A stretch of 64,000 nt of DNA, taken from Pseudobacteroides cellulosolvens ATCC 35603 = DSM 2933 (lineage in GTDB: Bacteria > Bacillota > Clostridia > Acetivibrionales > DSM-2933). The stretch covers positions 1,660,501 to 1,724,500 of the forward strand of contig NZ_LGTC01000001.1 in the NCBI RefSeq assembly GCF_001262605.1. The letters are read 5' to 3'. The number at the start of each line of letters is the position of its first letter. Within the stretch, counting starts at the first letter, position 1. The notes below the pieces were generated by a model. That model was not told the DNA's origin, made no database searches, and saw nothing but the letters and a program-made list of their open reading frames with translations. The translations under genes and the position numbers were made by a program. Of the stretch, positions 7,950 through 21,900 are shown piece by piece.

Positions 7950-9854
7950 TTATTTATCAAAGCTCATACACTTTTCGATTATAACAAACGCTTCAGCCCT
8001 TGATAAAACTTTATTGGGCTTAAATTCATTATCACTGTAGCCTTGTATTATCTTCATCTCATAAGCCTTGCTTATATAATCTGAAGCCCATGAAGGTATT
8101 TTATCAGCATCCTTAAACTGCATACCTTTTTTATTGGACATTTCATAACCGAAGGCCCTCATGATCATCACCGTCATCTCAGCACGGGTCACCAAACTTG
8201 ACGGGCTGAAGTTATTACCTTTATAGCCTTTTACCATTCCCTTTTCTGCTGCTGTAATTACATAACCCATAGCCCAAGATGGAATTTTATTGTTGTCGGC
8301 AAAATTTGAGGATTTCTTTTCACTTGGACTATAACCTGCAGCATTAACCAGCATTTTTACTATTTCAGCCCTTGTTATTGAGTTATTCGGCTTTATTGTT
8401 CCGTCATTATAACCACTGATGAATCCTCTTTTAATCAGTTTTGAAATATATTTTTCAGCCCAATGCCCAATTATATCCTCGAAACCTGAAGATGGTATCT
8501 TAGGCGTAGGTTCAATAGATACTACAGGTGTTGATGTCGCAGTTGGTGTTGGACTTAATGTATGCATCAGTGTTGCTTTTGTTGGTGTTGCTGTTGGTGT
8601 AGCTGTTGGTACTGCTGTCGGTGTTGCTGTTATATTAGGTAACGGTATTATTACACCACCTCCTCCACCTGATGGTGCAGTAGCTGATGGCGTTGGTGTT
8701 GCTGTCGCTTTTGTTGGTGTTGCTTTTGTTGGTGTTGCTTTTGTTGGTGTTGCCGTTGGTGTTGCTGTTACTGTTGGTGTTGCTTTTGTTGGTGTTGCTT
8801 TTGTTGGTGTTGGTGTTACTGTTGGTGTTGCTTTTGTTGGTGTTGCTTTTGTTGGTGTTGCTTTTGTTGGTGTTGATGTTACTGTCGGTGTAGGCGTTGC
8901 TTTTGTTGGTGTTGGTGTTGCTGTTGGCGTTGCTGAATATGTAGGTGTTGGTGTATTGGTTGCTGCCACCACTTTTACTTTTTGTATAGCTGTACTTGTA
9001 TTACCATTTACGTCACTGGCAAACCATGTAACTATTGTTATACCGACAATATAAGCTGAAGTAGCATCATTTGTAATAGTCACATCAAAAATATCTGTTG
9101 CAGTTGCATTTCCTATATCAACCAGCGTTTTTTCACCGGTTGCTATTGTTTCAACATCTGCTGGTACTATAAGCACCGGTTTTGTTGTATCCACAACAGT
9201 TATCTTTTGTACTGCAGTACTTACATTACCGTTTACATCCTTTGCCGTCCAGATAACATCAGTTGTACCTAACGGATAACTTTCAGGAGCATTATTGGTT
9301 ATTGTTACACTAAATAAATCCGAAGCAGTTGCCTTGCCTATTTCAACAGGAGTTTTAATTCCTGTTGCCTCTACAGTTTTATTTGCAGGCACCGTAAGTA
9401 CAGGCTTTGTTGTATCTACAATAAATGTCCAATTAGAAGTACTGATATTACCTATTTCATCATAAGCACTTGCTGTAATGCTGTGTGCTCCATCGGTTAC
9501 CGGATTTATTAACGCTTTCCATTTACCAGTTCCCATATCCACCAGTTTGTCAGATGTTATCTCTGTTCCATCTATAAATACTTTAATGGAATCCGCATTT
9601 ATATCGGACTGACTGTCTGATACTGTAAATGTAATCTCATTCGGCTGTATGCTGACATGTTCCCCATCCTTTGGAGAAACAGGTGCAATAACAGGGCCTT
9701 TATTATCCACTCCGGAAATAACTGAAGTATAGCTTGAAGTACTGCTGGTTCCTAATGCGTTTCTTGAAATTATCTCTATATTATGGTTTCCGCTTGCAAG
9801 TTCAAACTTGAAGCTAAATTTCTTATCACTATCTACAAGCACTTTATCAGACAA
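7950..9854 (-). CDS. C-terminal segment of giant SLH-anchored surface protein
   Basis: The frame has 634 codons from a TTG that lacks a Shine-Dalgarno site, so it is not an independent start. The same frame stays open upstream to about 10040, where it joins the preceding segment through a one-base frame break. An Ig-like region contains TKPVLTVPANKTVEATG and a second copy, TKPVLIVPADVETIATGE (HYR-like). A Thr/Pro/Lys/Ala linker with a GGGGG patch follows. Three SLH domains end the protein (FEDIIGHWAEKYISKLIKRG, IPSWAMGYVITAAEKGMVKG, IPSWASDYISKAYEMKIIQG), each with a TRAE- or SRAE-type motif. SLH triplets bind secondary cell-wall polymer, so this end anchors the protein to the wall. Confidence 0.88.
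   Translation of the reverse strand: MSDKVLVDSDKKFSFKFELASGNHNIEIISRNALGTSSTSSYTSVISGVDNKGPVIAPVSPKDGEHVSIQPNEITFTVSDSQSDINADSIKVFIDGTEITSDKLVDMGTGKWKALINPVTDGAHSITASAYDEIGNISTSNWTFIVDTTKPVLTVPANKTVEATGIKTPVEIGKATASDLFSVTITNNAPESYPLGTTDVIWTAKDVNGNVSTAVQKITVVDTTKPVLIVPADVETIATGEKTLVDIGNATATDIFDVTITNDATSAYIVGITIVTWFASDVNGNTSTAIQKVKVVAATNTPTPTYSATPTATPTPTKATPTPTVTSTPTKATPTKATPTKATPTVTPTPTKATPTKATPTVTATPTATPTKATPTKATPTKATATPTPSATAPSGGGGGVIIPLPNITATPTAVPTATPTATPTKATLMHTLSPTPTATSTPVVSIEPTPKIPSSGFEDIIGHWAEKYISKLIKRGFISGYNDGTIKPNNSITRAEIVKMLVNAAGYSPSEKKSSNFADNNKIPSWAMGYVITAAEKGMVKGYKGNNFSPSSLVTRAEMTVMIMRAFGYEMSNKKGMQFKDADKIPSWASDYISKAYEMKIIQGYSDNEFKPNKVLSRAEAFVIIEKCMSFDK
8545..8965 (-). repeat. Low-complexity Thr/Pro/Ala linker repeat
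   Basis: Short direct repeats on the minus strand encode TPTKATPT-type units. This is a flexible and probably glycosylated stalk between the HYR-like and SLH domains. A Ser/Gly/Pro patch interrupts it near 8650. The repetitive DNA also keeps several antisense frames open; they are not genes. Confidence 0.85.
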
Positions 9855-9994
9855 TTCTCCGTCAACATATACTTCTGTAAAACAACCTTCTTCGGAAGTT
9901 CCCTCTATATAAGCATAATACCTTCCATCATATACTCTTTTTTCAACACTCGATACCTTCGGTTCAGCTGGTACTGAAGTCTCTATTATAATGG

Positions 9995-12900
9995 TTACAG
10001 GTATATCAATAGAGTATTCCGAATACTCTTCCGAATAGGGGATCCGTCTCCCTTATTATATTTCCAACCATAAACACTATCTGTAACTGACAGATACCTA
10101 CCGAAGTCAGGATTCAGATTAACACCTTTGACTGTAACATTTACCTTACCGTTATATATTCCATCTGGCAGATCTTCGCCAAACTCTACCCCGCATTTAA
10201 CAACAGCAGCCATTCCAACTGGGATACCGGATTGTATACCACTTGAGAGATCTGTTCCGTTCATGGCCTTAAAGCTGTTTTTTATGATTGGCACACTTCT
10301 TCCATTAATATCTTTGAATTCGCCAGTCTGGATCTCTACATTATCAATTTTGTTTTGGTATGAACTTTCAAGTATATTAACGATAAATTCAGCATTTTGG
10401 GTATTACTTATAATAACTCTCGGCAGGTCCACATCAGGTATGGCTCCGACATTTACAAGTTCAGTTACTTCCAAGGAATACTCCTCTTCATTTTCCCCTT
10501 CAGGTAACCTTACTACAATCCTATAAGGTCCATTATGGGGATTGCGGATTACTATAGTGTCATTGTTATTTCTCATTGAAATAACCTCTGATTCAGGGAT
10601 GCTGTTCTTATATCCATCGCCTGAAACATATCCTATATGATTTCCTGATTTGTCATAAAGATGCAGCTGCATTTTCGACGAATCCTTCGAAGCCATAATA
10701 ATTTTTATTTCCTGTGCATTGTTTGATGCAGTATATAATTCTTCTGCCTCTTCACCACCATCAAGCATTCCGCCAAGAGGCTGAACAACCTTTATATTAC
10801 CTCTTAAGGCATTTAACTGCTCTTCAGTGCCTGCATAGAAATGTGATATATATGGACCTTTCGGATCGCCGAGAGACATTGTTCCAGGTTCTGATAAGCT
10901 GATGGTAACAAAACTTCTGTATCCTGCTATGTCAACAAGGCTGGATCGCTGTACTTCAAATGGTATTTTTATTACAACAGTTTCATAAGGCTTTATTGAT
11001 ACCGGATCGGATGTATAGCTTCCATATTTCAATTTACCTCCGAATATATCCATGTTTACCAGAGCGGATACCTCTCCTGTATGAACATTTTTCAGGATAA
11101 CTACTGCCTCACCAAAACCTCTCTTCTCACCATCGTTAATTGTTATATCCGATACTGATATGCTAACAGGTTCTACCGGTATTGGAGGGTCAATCTTCCT
11201 CCACTTATCAATATTCCTGATGATGTTGTTTGCTGATTCGGAAATTCCAATTTCCCTATTAAATGTCAATCCAGTATTTATCACCATATTTGCCAGATCT
11301 TCAGATATTACTCCGCTTTTGGTATTTTCTTCTTTATAGATACTCATTTCAGCACTATTTACTGCACCTATTGCCTTGCTGTAGTAGTATGTTGTAGGCA
11401 ATGTCAAAAGAGAACCGATTGGGTTCAAACCCATAACATAATTATATGGCTGCAATATGGCATTAACTGAATATAACCCTGCTTTTGAAATATTCAAATC
11501 CCATCTGTCAATGATAGTCTCATAACCGTCAATGCTATCCTTCAATAGCTTGAGATATTGTTCCTTCATTACAGTAAGATCTTTATTTTCAGGATGTACC
11601 TCATCTCCCAAGCTGTTAAATACATTAATATTTTTATATTGTCCAAAACCCTCTTTCCGATCGCCCTGTTTTCCTACAATTGATTCGATCTGCTCATTCA
11701 AATCATTGAAATATTTAAGGAGTACCTTTGTAGGATAATATGAAGGAGCATCCTCACTGTTATAAATATAATTTTCAACAATCTCTATCGCTTCATTCAT
11801 CAATGCATCGGAAACATCCTTTATAGAACCCACACTTTTAGTTATATACTCTTTGCTCAGCTTGATATCCGGACTAATATCACTGTAATCCTGTAAATCT
11901 TCAAAACCTTCATCAATATTGTGATCTTCCTCGAGATATTTAGCATAGGCATTATACATGTTATTAGTGGTTAATATCTTGTACTCTTCCAATCCAAGAA
12001 TGCATTGAATTATATACATGCTCCTTGCATCATAGTCATCAGGCATACCTTTAATTATTTCATCCAGTTCCTTCTGTACATCAAATGCAGAATTGCCACC
12101 GGCTTGTTTCTTTGCAGCGGCTATCTGTTCAAGTGAAGCTTTAAGCTTTTCCCTGACAGAATCTAGGTTATTAATTTTTAAATCTTTCATGCTGCCTAAT
12201 GCATTACTTATCCAGTTTTTGTAGTTATCCATGTTTTTAACAAAAACACTGTTTTCCTGACTTTTATTAATATACTGTGCAATATCCTTAATATTGATAG
12301 TACCGGAGCCAATGAGCTTTCTCACATCCTGCTTTTTAACCATTGAGTCGCCTTCTTTAACCCAGTAACGAGTTACAATTCTAATGCCATTGTTAGGAGC
12401 AGCATAACTAGAGCTTGTTCCCGATTCATCAGGACTCATCATTAACTGACTCTGAGGCTTGTAGGTCATCTTCAGAATAATTGATGAGTTGTTGGTTTTA
12501 TCTTCTTTATATCTTAATTCAGGATCGTTATAAAAGTTCTTTACAGGGCCTAAAAATTCAAAGGCAACCTGATTGGAATCATCAAGGTATATGGTTTCAC
12601 CTACCATATTGCTTCCTACAACTACATATTGGCCGTTATACCGCGTTTTAATATTTTGTTCAAACGTATTATAGGTAGGAGTTGTTACCGTATTGTCAAC
12701 TTCAGGTATGAACACCTTATCTGTAACTTCAATATGTTTGCCTGGCTTTTGCAGAAACAATATTTTGTTCAAATAGTTATAATGGTCTGAATCAGGATGC
12801 GTTATTACTAGGTATTTCAATGAATCAATTGCATCGATTCTGCTAAAATCCGCAGCTTTCAACGGATATATTCCTTTTCCTGCTCCACCGTCAATAAGCA

Positions 12901-15900
12901 TTCTATTTCCGCCGGCTTCTATAAGAATACAATCACCTTGATTTACATCAAGTACAGTTACCTTTGCAACCAGTTGATTGGTTGATTCATCATAAATCTC
13001 AGTTTCAACAGTACCGTTTTCATCAGTTCTATAAACCTCCGATCCAATGTTTTCAAGCTTTGAAACTGTAATATCTGATGGATGATCATACTCATTGTTT
13101 TCACCTACCGATATTACAGATTCATCAGGTGTAACAAGCTGTAAAAATGTGCTGTCAGTTGAAGATTGGCTTCCGTGGTGAGCCACTTTTAATAAGTCAC
13201 TGTCTAATTTATCAAGGCTGCTAGTTGCAGTAAGACGCTCAAGAAGAGCTCTCTCAGATTCAACATGTGCATCCCCTTCAAAAAGTACAGAGTACTCACC
13301 GTACTTTTGTTCTTCTCTTTCTTCTTCCTCTTCCTCAGACTCCGATTGAGCCTCATTATCTACTGCAGGACTATTTTCTGCTCCAAGTGCCTGGTTTGCT
13401 TCATTGATAAATTGATCCAAATTACGTCTTATCAACTCAATATCATCAACAGCCTTATTTAAGTCAACAATGCTCTGACACAAGGATAAAGTACTATTTA
13501 TAATGCCAAGAGTTTTATCTATTTTTCCCGACACATCATTGTAAAACGCTTCATCTTGAACGTCCATAGCCTTTTGGACCTCATCAAGGGCAGGTTTTAA
13601 TTTAGCTTTTGTTTTCTCAAGTGCATCTTTTGCTTCAGATGTATTATTCGCATTTAAATCCAAATAGTCGCCAAAAACATAGAGCACATTACCATCCTTG
13701 TAAGGCTTCTTTACTTCTGTATCTGCCGGGGTTTTACCATTTTTCAGCTTCCATTTATTTATATATTCCTTTGAAATATATACAACGTTTCCATCTTGAT
13801 AAATTTCAGGATCTGCTTCTGCTTCTTTTACATCTTCAACTATTTCCAACTCCAAATCCAATGCATTATTTCCGTCGATATTATATTTAGCACACTTTTC
13901 GATAAGCTCCTGGGTATACTCCTTGCTCTTTTTCAGGGATGCTTCTGTCTCAGAAAGACTCTTTCTTGCCTCATCAATCTGCACAACACTCCTATTATCA
14001 TCCGCCGGATCAATGTTCTCCAATACCTTGCAGTTTTCTTCAGTCAGGTAAATCTTATCATTAATCTTATAGATCTTACCATCCTCAGTAATATTGTTAT
14101 AATAATTCTCCTGTTTCCATTTTTCAATAAACTCTTTCGACAGGTAGGTTACATTACCATCTGTAATAAGCCCGCCTTCCTGTTTTTTAGCTTCAACATA
14201 ATCCTCGAGCTCTTGAAGCACAAATCCTGCTTTATCGTCACTGGTGACATATACTTTTGTATATTTATTGACAACTTTATTGATTTTCTGCACCAACGAT
14301 AAATCAAGTTTGCTTTTCGCTTCTGTAAATAGCTTCATGATACCGTCATATGTGCTTTTTAAAGTTATAGCTTTATTTACAGCATCTGATATCTTGTTCA
14401 CAGTATCCAATGCTTTATTCACCTTGGAAATTACTTTGCTGTTTCCTATGGATACAGCTGTCTTGGCACTTTTTGCACTGCCGCTGCCCGATCCGTATTT
14501 TCCATTAACATACGACTTTGCAATATCTTTGGCACTTAAGAAGAAGTTAATACTACTATATATAAGTCCAAACCCGGAATTTAAAATATCCAGTAATTCA
14601 GTAGTCCTTCTGGCATCATCCAAAGAATTGACATATTCTAATGATTCATACATAGCCCTTGACAAATCCTCTGTACTCTTGTCAAGAAGCCCGCCCTGTC
14701 CGCTTATGTTATTTTTTAACCGGTTAAGCTCATCCCTTAAATCATTGAAGTCAAAGGTTTCCACCTGATTATATGTAAGTGGCGTCAACAGTACCTTTCC
14801 TGATGAATTCTCATCAAGCACCTTAAAGCTTATACTTTGAGCAAGGTCGATATCACCGGAAACAAGAAGATGGTAGTAGCCTGTAACTGTCTGGTTTGGA
14901 GCTATGTCACCGAACTCAAGACATGAAATATTCTGCTCCCATTGTCCTCCTTCAACTTTTCCCTCAATAAGCACTACATGTTCAGAACTGCTTATCACAG
15001 GAGGCAAAAGTTTTAATCCTCTTGCTCTTCCTAATCCTGCATTGGTAGCCTTCACCGTTACTTCATATAAATTATCCGGAGTCTTTTTGAATTCATAACT
15101 TAAGTATATCTTTGCAGGAGGTTCAATCTCCACGGCTTTTGATTTTGTAATACCGCTAAATGTTTCGTCATCCTTTGTAAATTTGTACTTTACATAAAGA
15201 TATGCTTTTTTGCTATAAACACTTTCTTCATTCTCATTATCGGCCATTGATTTTCTTAATATATTGAAGATGACATTTAACTTGCTTCCAGGATCAATTG
15301 TCTCTATATTTACAGATTCATCATCATATGTTTGGGAAGTACTTTTTCCATCCTTATTCTTAATATTTTTAGTCAAACTGATATTGAACTTGTCATTTAG
15401 GATCTTAGCTCCCACAGGCAGTTGTCCTTCACTGTCAAGTTCCATGTCTGTTATGAGTAGTTCAATATCTGCACCATTTATATATTGGAAGTCAGATGGG
15501 TTAAAAAGTGAGAAATCGGCATTAAATGATTCATCGGCTAAAACTGTATCCTGTGAAAAGTCAAAGCTTCCAAGTGCCGTACCCATAGCTTCCGGTTTTT
15601 CAACCGATCTTTTGCCCATTTTCTTTAAGAAATTTTCACTAAATTCTTTAACTCTTAAAGACTCCATATCTTTAAATCTTAATGGATTAAATGCTGCTTT
15701 TACTTTGATTCTTTCCTCATCCCTTGGATCGGTTTCATCTCCAAAAGCCAGATATGGAACAAAATGCAGTCTTATAGGAATGCTTAATTTAACAGCTTCC
15801 TCCATATTGAACATATTAAATACTTTACCCGTGAGCTCCAGTTCAAAGTCAAAATTAACCCTTTCATAGAATTTATTTATTTTTGGTGACGGTGTAACAT

Positions 15901-18900
15901 AAGTACCGTCATTACGCGGTTTAAGAGTTATTGTATATGACCCATCAACAGTATTATAAACTGCACTTGTTACAGCCCTTCCATCATCTTTCCATAAACT
16001 ATAATCACTTATCCAGCCGTTAATCCTTTTTTGTGTCATGCCTACAGGCGGAATAACAGTATATTTTCCTGGCGTATCGGTCTCTTGGATTTTTACAATG
16101 TCACACATCTTGTCATCATTAACATATATAAATAAGTCCTTTATATCTTTTGCTGAAAAATCGTCCAAATCAAGCGTTGCACTGTCTGCTCCTCCTTTAA
16201 TCAATGAAACGGCATCCTTTGGCAAATATGTGTTACCCGTTTTGAGTTTCGCTTGAACGTCGTATATGATACCACTGTCAGACGAATTTTTAATTGATAT
16301 CAGTTCGGACATATTTAATGCCATATCTGAGTCATACATTTCGTAACCAGGATAATGTGAAATCAATTCAGGCTTGGCACCTTCAGGTTTCATTACCTGT
16401 TTATATACCAGTTCAGTATTGCCATTCTTAAAATCGGAATTCATTGTATCAATAATAGATTCTGTAGATAATTCCAGAGTAAACGGCATCTTCTCAAGAT
16501 AAACCTTCTGAGGTTCAAGCTCTATTAAAGCTTGAACATCGAAATTGCATTCAAGCTCCTTGCAGTATGGAGCCGTTACTTTAGCTATATAATTTCCTGA
16601 TGGAACATTTTCAAATTTGTAAGTAGCATCACCCTGGAAAGTTCCTCTATATACATTAACGTTGGAATCCTGTTTACCGCCCTCTGCTATGGGGCCTGAC
16701 AATTCAAAAACAGCATCATTAACCGGTGCAGAATCCTCATCAAGAACCTGTATAACAAATGTACCTACGCTGGAAGCACCGACATTTATCATTACAGGTA
16801 CCTTTGACTCCCCTGCATTTGAGGTTATTGTAATATAATCCTCATAAATTCCCTGCTGTACCACATCTGTCGGAGAAATATGAACTAAAATATTTGCATG
16901 TGAGTTGGAATCTCTTATGCTAAACCCCTTACTTACAGGTTCAACCAACTGGGTGCCTGATGTAGTTATTGTTACCCACGGCAGTGTAGCTGGAGGTATA
17001 ACTTTTATGTCCCTTATGGGAGCGTTTCCGCTGTTCATTATATGGATTACCTGTGTATCGGTACTCCCCTGTCTTAATGAAGAAGTTATCTTTTCTTTCT
17101 TAAAGGCACCTACAATATAATCAGCAGATGTTAATGCCTTTTCGTTGACCTCAACTCCTCCACCAATATCGATCCTGCTCTTTGGCTTGGGTTCCTCAAT
17201 AGTGACTGCAAGCTGTGCCTTATAAGTATAGCCTTCTTTACATTCTGCAGTTAATTCAAGGTCTTTTATACCAGGTACGGTTTGTACTCCGGCTGATATT
17301 TTAAGTTTTAATTCTGCTGATTTGCCGGCATCCAAGCTTTCAGGTATTTCACCCTGGATTTCTGCCGTCAAGCCATCTCTGTCTTCATTAAACACCTTAT
17401 TTATTGTTATACCGGTAATTGGCAAGGTCCCTACATTTAATAATGTAATTGGAACAGTGTTAGAATATCCTGCAGTTATTTTAATTGAATTATTGAAAGT
17501 CAATACAGGTCCTTCAATATAGAACACTTTGGAACTGCTCATCTTTTGAGCACCATCATAAATTGCTGAAACTTTTAATGAGTAGGAACCTCCACACCCG
17601 GCCGTCACTTGGAATTTATGATTAAATTTTCCATTTTCATCCGTTATGGTATTAAACTTCAATTCCTCTTCCCCAACAACTATAACCTTTACATTCACAC
17701 CAGCTAACGGTGTTTTTCCATCCGAATCGGTTACAGTACCCGATATGTCAACAGGTTCATTTGCCGCATATGTTTGTTTTCCTGTATTAACAGTAACGAC
17801 ATAATCATTTACTAGCTTGAAGGCTTTGCAGATTTTCTTTTCATCCGAACCCACTGTTACCGCATATTCAATGGTATATTGACCTGGCTCTAAAATACTT
17901 CCTATATTTTGAATATCAACTACAGATGTATATTTTCCTTCCAATTCGTCGTATACCATATCCTGCCCATATACTGCTTCTCCTATGGACTTTCCATCAG
18001 TATCAGGCAAACCTTTATAAATGTTTATGCGTGCTTTTACACCACTCCCAGGAGTCAACGGGGTCCCAGGTTCATTTGTAGAATTAACCTTTAATTTTAG
18101 CTTAGGCTTTTCTCCAACAGTATAAGCATTGTTTATAGTATCAGGAGCTAAATTCACTTCCCCTTTTACTTTATAATAAGCAGTCTTGGTTGAATGGCTG
18201 CGGTTTGAAAGAACAAGCTTAGTATATATGTCTGCATAGGCCGTTAGTTCGTAATCAGGTGCAGTAGGCAGAATGTCTGCAGTCCATGTAACGGTGCCGG
18301 CAGTGCTCTGTCCCGGTGCAAGGCTTTCTTTAGTTTCAAACTTACCAGCCAGCTTTTTATTTATATAAAGGGCAGTAGTAAAAGGAGTCTTTATATAAGC
18401 TGTTCCTGCATTTCTTAGGTATACCTTTGTTGTGACTTCATCTCCAAACCTGGCTGTACCTGATGAAGGTTCAGTAGCAATGCCCTCTATAACCAAATCA
18501 GGTAAATTAATATTCATCGGGGTTGTAACAGTATATCTTAACTTATTGTTTTCGTCCGATACTTCATGAATATCATTATTATAGTCCGCATAAGCCTCTA
18601 TAAACTTTGTTCCGTTTATAGGTCTGTCCCATGTATATGATGCGAAAATATTTCCGTCCTTTGTTATAATTCCAACATCCTTTGCCCCTAAATACCTGCC
18701 GTCTGCGAAGAAAGCAACCTTGCATTGTTTGCTTGTTGTGCTGTATCCGTTATTGGATATTAATGCATTAATTATAACACTTTGGCCTGCGTCAAGCTTT
18801 CCATTGTCAGGTGAAACGCTCAGGCTTTCAACCTTCAGATCAGGGTATCTTAATTTAATATTAGATCCTTCAAGTTCCTTAGCATTATCGTTTTTGTCTG

Positions 18901-21900
18901 TCTCAACAACATGTGCCAAAGGTCCATCTGCTGCAATTTTGTATATATGCTTTCCTTCGTCCTTTATATTCCACGTGAAAGTGACTTTAGTTGCATTAGC
19001 TCCATCCTGGTAATCAAGGCCTTGTACTGTTTTAGTTTCTGCAAGCTTATCATCCACATAGAATGCTACATTAAAGCTTCCTGTATTTGCATTGCCTCTA
19101 TTGGATATGTTGGCAGTAAAGCCTACTTTTTGGTTCCAGTCTAAAGCTTCATCAAATGATACATCAGCAGTAAAGCTATCAACTTTGATATTGGGGAAGA
19201 ATGCCTGACTAACATTTATTGGCCTGCTCTTCTGGTTATTGTCAAAGTCGGCTTCATCCACTGGATGGCCTATATCATTTGCAATTAATGTAACTATGTG
19301 ATTGCCTTTTGTATTAACCCAATCGAAGGTTACTTCCTTTGTTCCTCCCGGTGCTATATTATCTGTAATCCTCTTATAATTTACATATTTGTTATCTACA
19401 TAGAATCCTACTAGAAACGGTTTTTTTGTATCACAGTAACCAGCATTTTGTATTGTTCCTGTAATCTTCACAATCTGCCCTTCTTCAAGTGTCTCTTGGT
19501 CTATTATGAGCTGTCCTATTCTAAGGTCAGCCCTTGTCTCCTTAATTGTAACCTGCATCTCTGAGGTACTCTCTGCATTGTTATTATCAACAACTGTCAG
19601 CTTAACCTTATAAGTACCGGAATGCAGGTACTTGTGGCTGGGGCATACTCCTACTCCCGACTCGCCATCGCCAAAATCCCACTTGAACGCCTGTATATAA
19701 CCGTCCTTATCATATGAGCGTGAGCTGTCAAAGTGTGCCTTTGTGAGGACATCTGCTGAGAAATCGGCACTAGTTTCTGCTATAGGTCTATAGTTGATTG
19801 TTGCAGTTACTTCTCCCTTAGCATCCTTTGTGTTGCTATCCTTTATTCTTGCAGTTAAGGTATACTTCCCTCCTTTTGCCGGAGTCCATGTTGTGTACGC
19901 ATATTTGGAATTATATGGCTGAATTCCACTAAAACCAATTTCACCGATTTTAGTTTCAGTTTTATCATTATAGCGTTTTGCAAAGAATTCTACTGTACCG
20001 CTTTCAACCGCTTTACCCTTATTGGTTACTTCAGCCCTTACAGAGGTTGTCATTCCTTCATCTATGTAATGGCCAATGTCATAGTATGCATACTGTGGTC
20101 CTTTTTCCTTATCTTCTGTATAATAAACCTGGGCACTTTCCACCGAGCTTATAACTGCACCCGAGCTAAAATCAACAGTATAGCTTGACGGATAATAGTA
20201 ACGAGCCTGTACTTTCGTAGAATCAGCAGGTTTAACCTTTGAAACCGGAATTTCATCAACAACATATATATTTCCATAATCTATCCATGCGTTAGCAAGG
20301 CTTAGAAGCCTCTTTTCCTCCCCTTCAACAAATGATTCTCTCTCTACAGAACGAATAGTGTTGTAATTTTCAGGAGCTTTCAGCATTAACACCTGATAAC
20401 GCGGCATTCCCTGATCATCCGGATTACCTTCAGGTACAGGAACCTTAAATTTCAGTGTAGATTCACTTGGATCAGGCTGCTTTGTCACATTTAATGTTTG
20501 AGGTATATAAATTGGCAGTTTCATACCTGTTTTCAAGTTAATAAGATAATTTGGTATTCCTGTGTTGTCTTTATCTATAAGAGTATATGAAACATCACCA
20601 TCAGCAGTAAGCTTCAAGTTATCTTTTCCAATTATCTCTGTTGTAACTCCCACTATCAATGGATTAAGCTGAATGCCCTTATAATCCTGATGATGAAGCG
20701 ATGCTTTAAAATCAAGGAATTCTCCCTCTATAGGCTTAGCATCTTCCTTTTCCTCATACATTGACCATTTTACTATCCAGTAGCCTGTAACCTGACTGTG
20801 AGGAGCAATATCTCCAAGGTTCAGCCTAAAGCTGCTTTCAGTATTGCTGCCAAAGGAAGTGCCCAGTATTTCAAACTTGGTCTGAAGCCCTGCCTGATTT
20901 GACTTGATATTAAGCTGGCCAGAATCTATAACAAGGTTCTTTGCAGTTCCGTCACCTGTATTTTCAGCCGTCACTCCAAGCTTGAAGGTCTGGTTTGCTG
21001 TTATATCGTGTGGTATATAATAATGAAGGTTTATCTTAGGCTGAGGCATTATGGTTATTTCCTCAGCCTGTGTCTGAGTTTCAACATAGTGTCCGTTTAC
21101 AAAGTACGACAAGACCGCCTTTGCATAGTACTTTTCCCCTTCAGGATTTGTTCCGCCCAAACCATCACCCGGTATTATCTGCCAATCAGCCGTCATACTC
21201 TTACCTGACAGCAGTGATGATGATCCGTCAAGGTTCTCAATCCCGTTTAACCCTGTAGCTATAATGAAGTTATTACCTGTTACATCTTTGCCATCCTTAT
21301 CTGTTACAACCACTTTAACCGCCATGTTGGCAAGTGCATATGCCACATATCCGTTTGATATCTTAAGTGTTGCATTAAATGCCTGCCTTTCAAGAGTTGC
21401 AGTCTGGTCAAGGCTCAGAGTTACAATCTCATAGGTACCCTTTCCTGATTGTCCGCTTTCAGGCAGAGCAGGTTTTCCATCACCTCTTCCGATAAGGTAA
21501 TCAACTTCTTCAATCTCAGCATCCTTAGGAAGCTCTATTTCTTCCGTTACTGTTTCACCTGATGGCATAGAAGCTTTATAAGTTACCTTTTGTTCTGCAT
21601 TATTAAATAACGCTATGTTACCGCTGAGTTCTTCCGGAGGGTCAATTGGAAGTCCTGTATCCCTATCGAAGCTTACATAATAACCGTGCAGCATTATAGC
21701 ATTATATGGTAAACCTGTTTCCTGATGTTTACCAGGTCTTAAGTTATAGTATCCAGGCTGGACAAGGAGTTTAATTTTAACACTTCCATGAGCAGGGATC
21801 TCTCCTATATAACCTCCGCCAATAATACTTATACCTGTATCATTGGAGTTCTCCCTTAAAATGGATGCAGTGACATCGGTAATAGCAACCAAGCCACAGT

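Noticed and set aside
8419..9054. Plus-strand frame of 211 codons rich in Val/Gly
   Set aside because: It is the antisense of the Thr/Pro linker repeat; simple repeats keep several frames open. It has no start signal.
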